Below are positions 62,536-64,000 of a stretch of DNA of 64,000 nt, piece after piece; the stretch's first letter is position 1, and every line of letters starts with the position of its first letter. The stretch spans positions 337,285-401,284 of the forward strand of contig JBKHYJ010000022.1 in the NCBI GenBank assembly GCA_046565505.1, in the 5' to 3' direction. Position numbers and translations under genes: made by a program. Source of the stretch: JBKHYJ01 sp046565505. Lineage in GTDB: Bacteria; Acidobacteriota; Blastocatellia; UBA7656. The notes beneath the pieces were generated by a model that was given only the letters and a program-made list of their open reading frames with translations, was not told where the DNA came from and made no database searches.

Positions 62536-62849
62536 CTAACAGCTATATGAAAGTAAGCCCCTGTAGTAGACCGGGGCTGAGTCAGACTAACGGAAGGAGT
62601 ACTAAACACCGGATCACCATTCGTCGCGACGAGCTTACTTGCCGGGACCTGTAGTAAGTCTCAAAAGCATCCTTAGATCTGCCTTCTATGCCGAAGTGTC
62701 GAGCGAGAGTATCACTTGCGTTTGTAGCCCTACGAGGGCCACGTCTAACAGTATGCCCGCCCAAACGACCGGAAATAGCTTTAGCCCTGGAGGCTCAGAT
62801 GGAACAATGGTCGAGAAGTACTGATCAGCTAACAAGGCGGGAGAAGGCT

Positions 62850-62909
62850 GTCTAACAACAGGAAGCCGGGGAGCTGCTGTGGCTAAGGCATATTGCCTGG
62901 CTGTTGAAC
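62850..62909 (+). repeat. attC-like site 4, standard short form
   Basis: GTCTAAC (62850-62856) and GTTGAAC (62903-62909) both match the attC consensus boxes exactly (RYYYAAC, GTTRRRY). The 60-bp unit has imperfect complementary arms, AACAGGAAGCC against GGCATATTGCCTGGCTGTT. Size and box form are those of classical attC sites. Confidence 0.6.
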
Positions 62910-62951
62910 TCGGCAGCCAAAGGAAGCGCCAAGGTTTTAGGCGGCTGGCGC

Positions 62952-63012
62952 GGCATCTAACAGGCAGGGAGAAGTAAGCCGAGGTGGCACTATAGCGGGC
63001 GGGGCTGATGCC
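62952..63012 (+). repeat. Degenerate attC-like inverted repeat
   Basis: GGCATCTAACAGGC at the left and GGGGCTGATGCC at the right pair imperfectly over 61 bp. The left box ATCTAAC fits; the right box does not. Confidence 0.35.
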
Positions 63013-63185
63013 AAAAAGAATAGCCGGCGATCAGGTAAGAAGGAGTGTTTCTTCTTGACATACTCTCATAGAACAATCGCATGCAGCGGAGTTGTTCTAC
63101 GTGCTATGCACGCACCAATAGGAATGCAAGAAATGCCTTTTATTGAGAAGGCCCTTTATTGATTCTAAAGGGCTTACAGCCTTAC

Positions 63186-63281
63186 TTGCTTAAGAGGCCG
63201 CTAAGGAAGCTTCACATGAGTGGACTGGTAGTTCTTATCCGCGCGGACTCAACGCGGCCCCACTGACGCGAGGCGGTAGAC
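63186..63281 (+). repeat. attC-like site (upstream of the NTF2-like gene)
   Basis: The right half GCGGCCCCACTGACGCGAGG followed by GGTAGAC (63275-63281; consensus GTTRRRY with one mismatch) matches the right halves of sites 1 and 5. The centre GAGGCCGCTAAGGAAGCTTCACATG aligns with GAGGCCGCGAAGCGAATTTCTCATG of site 5. Left box degenerate. Confidence 0.52.
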
Positions 63282-63364
63282 GCACATTAGCATTGCGCAG
63301 CTACATATTGTGATAATCTATCCAAACAGATGAATGTAAGTTGATCCCACAGGAGGTAGCAGAT

Positions 63365-63796
63365 ATGACAAGCCCATATGATACTATCCAACATCGCTGG
63401 TTTGAAGAGGTGTGGAATAAGGGTCGTGCAGAGGCCATTGACGAAATGTTAGACCCAGATGTCATAGGTCACGGCCTGGTAGGCTCTGGCAGCAATGAGG
63501 TGCGCGGAGTAAAAGCATTCAAGTCCTTCTATGAGAGCTTCCGCGGGGCATTCCCCGACGTTCAGGCCACAGTTGAAGATACAGTGACGGAAGGGGATAA
63601 AGTGGTAGGGCGATGTACTGTAAGAGCTACACACACCGGAGAAGGGCTAGGAGTAAGTCCGACAAATAAGCCTGTGGAGTTTACAGGGATGTGTATGGTG
63701 CGAGTAAAAGACGGAAGGATAGTAGAGTCTTGGAACAGCTTTGATTTCCTGACAATGATGCGGCAGATAGGGTTGATAAGCCTGCCTGGCCAGTAG
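63365..63796 (+). CDS. SnoaL-like (NTF2-fold) ester cyclase family protein (cassette gene)
   Basis: 143 residues from the ATG at 63365, which follows AGGAGG at a spacing of 8. NTF2-fold features: HRWFEEVWNKGRAEAIDEMLDPDVIGHG, VKAFKSFYESFRGAFPDVQ, HTGEGLGVSPTNKPVEFTGM and DGRIVESWNSFDF. SnoaL-like proteins include cyclases, isomerases and many of unknown role; NTF2-fold proteins are recurrent integron cassette cargo. The stop at 63796 is 3 bp before an attC-like site, so the gene plus site form a compact cassette of about 610 bp. Confidence 0.88.
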   Translation: MTSPYDTIQHRWFEEVWNKGRAEAIDEMLDPDVIGHGLVGSGSNEVRGVKAFKSFYESFRGAFPDVQATVEDTVTEGDKVVGRCTVRATHTGEGLGVSPTNKPVEFTGMCMVRVKDGRIVESWNSFDFLTMMRQIGLISLPGQ

Positions 63797-63799
63797 TAC

Positions 63800-63892
63800 G
63801 TCTAACGAGCGGTTCGAACGGAGGCCGCGAAGCGAATTTCTCATGGTTACTTGGAGTGTTCTGCGCGACCCCGCTGATGTGGGGCGTTGGGC
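63800..63892 (+). repeat. attC-like site 5
   Basis: GTCTAAC (63800-63806) and GTTGGGC (63886-63892) match both attC boxes exactly, 93 bp apart. Inner arms GAGCGGTTCG and CGACCCCGCTG are complementary with mismatches. It immediately follows the NTF2-like gene. Confidence 0.65.
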
Positions 63893-63913
63893 GCTAGCTT
63901 GTAAGGTATAAAA

Positions 63914-64000
63914 ATGGACTTTCTACTTTACGGCATCATTCTTGCTGTTGCAGTTAGTCTTTTAGCGAACATAATTTTCAGATGGATAGCTCCAGGTAAG
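63914..64000 (+). CDS. Partial membrane protein at the window edge (next cassette)
   Basis: First 29 codons only: MDFLLYGIILAVAVSLLANI and on, a hydrophobic N-terminal helix with a Phe-Arg-Trp stop-transfer border. It starts 22 bp after attC-like site 5 and is AT-rich. Continues beyond the window; family unknown. Confidence 0.6.
   Translation, partial: MDFLLYGIILAVAVSLLANIIFRWIAPGK

Larger units (their letters stand above)
62536..63185. other. 650 bp without a supported gene; decayed cassette DNA with several attC-type boxes
   Basis: Repeated RYYYAAC boxes occur at 62534-62540 (ATCTAAC), 62743-62749 (GTCTAAC), 62850-62856 (GTCTAAC) and 62955-62961 (ATCTAAC). For the first, CTTAGAT at 62672-62678 could be a right box 130 bp away. 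The second has no evident partner. A short open frame at 62639-62824 has no recognisable features. I see this as an array of gene-poor or eroded cassettes. Confidence 0.45.

Noticed and set aside
62534..62678. A full attC site of 145 bp
   Set aside because: The left box is good but the right box (CTTAGAT) has a mismatch and the arms pair only in a short GTAAGC/GCTTAC segment, so I listed only the boxes.
62639..62824. 61-codon frame in the gene-poor cassette stretch
   Set aside because: No ribosome site, signal or recognisable pattern; overlaps possible attC arms.

Overview
This is a 64 kb stretch of GC-rich bacterial chromosome. The gene content points to Acidobacteriota, probably near Blastocatellia: an ADOP-type ABC permease, sigma factor / membrane anti-sigma / HEAT-repeat modules, multi-PAS hybrid kinases, a DUF1080 protein and multihaem c-type cytochromes. 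That assignment is inference from gene families, because no rRNA gene is present.

Layout. (1) 1-7.0 kb is core DNA: threonine synthase, a SCO1-type copper protein flanked by two copper-binding domains, an exported protein of unknown function, and DNA polymerase I. (2) 7.08-22.74 kb is an accessory island in visible decay. ISAs1-type transposase remnants lie in the same orientation at both ends. Just inside the left end are a tRNA-Val(GAC) and the 3' stump of a tyrosine integrase that reads into it. The cargo is a broken membrane / molybdopterin / Fe-S oxidoreductase set, the C-terminal part of a LanB-like lantibiotic dehydratase, a frameshifted sigma factor with its membrane partner, a frameshifted HEAT-repeat protein, an ADOP permease with stops and a deletion, and an M1 aminopeptidase with stops. 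Two metabolic genes at the right end, an aminotransferase and an Ldh2-type dehydrogenase, are intact. (3) 22.8-32.3 kb is again core-like: sigma / anti-sigma pair, GNAT-acyl-CoA synthetase fusion, two small flavin/F420-type proteins, a lipoprotein, small membrane proteins and topoisomerase IB. (4) 32.5-43.9 kb is a light-regulated carotenoid locus. A B12-dependent CarH-type MerR repressor is divergent from a ten-gene run: TIGR01777 epimerase, SRPBCC, TspO, phytoene synthase, CrtI desaturase, alpha/beta hydrolase, GGPP synthase, GT2, a second CrtI and CruF. The divergent spacer carries repeated GATAAA motifs over both -35 boxes. With no cyclase but with CruF, a second desaturase and a glycosyltransferase, the product is predicted to be an acyclic hydroxylated, probably glycosylated carotenoid. 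(5) 44-52.4 kb holds two tandem paralogous giant hybrid histidine kinases. (6) 52.4-60.2 kb is a mixed set: EEP nuclease family, PLD/cardiolipin synthase-like, DUF1080, seven-haem cytochrome, GH16, phytanoyl-CoA dioxygenase, BrkB/YihY and Dps.

(7) 60.3-64.0 kb looks like an integron gene-cassette array. It has small unrelated genes (GrpB, an NTF2-like protein, a Cys-rich secreted peptide, two reverse-oriented short genes and a partial gene at the edge), looser base composition, and imperfect inverted repeats with the RYYYAAC...GTTRRRY boundaries of attC sites. Several of these repeats share internal sequence, as attC families of one chromosomal integron do. No integron integrase is inside the window. 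This array and the decaying island are the two regions most worth following up.
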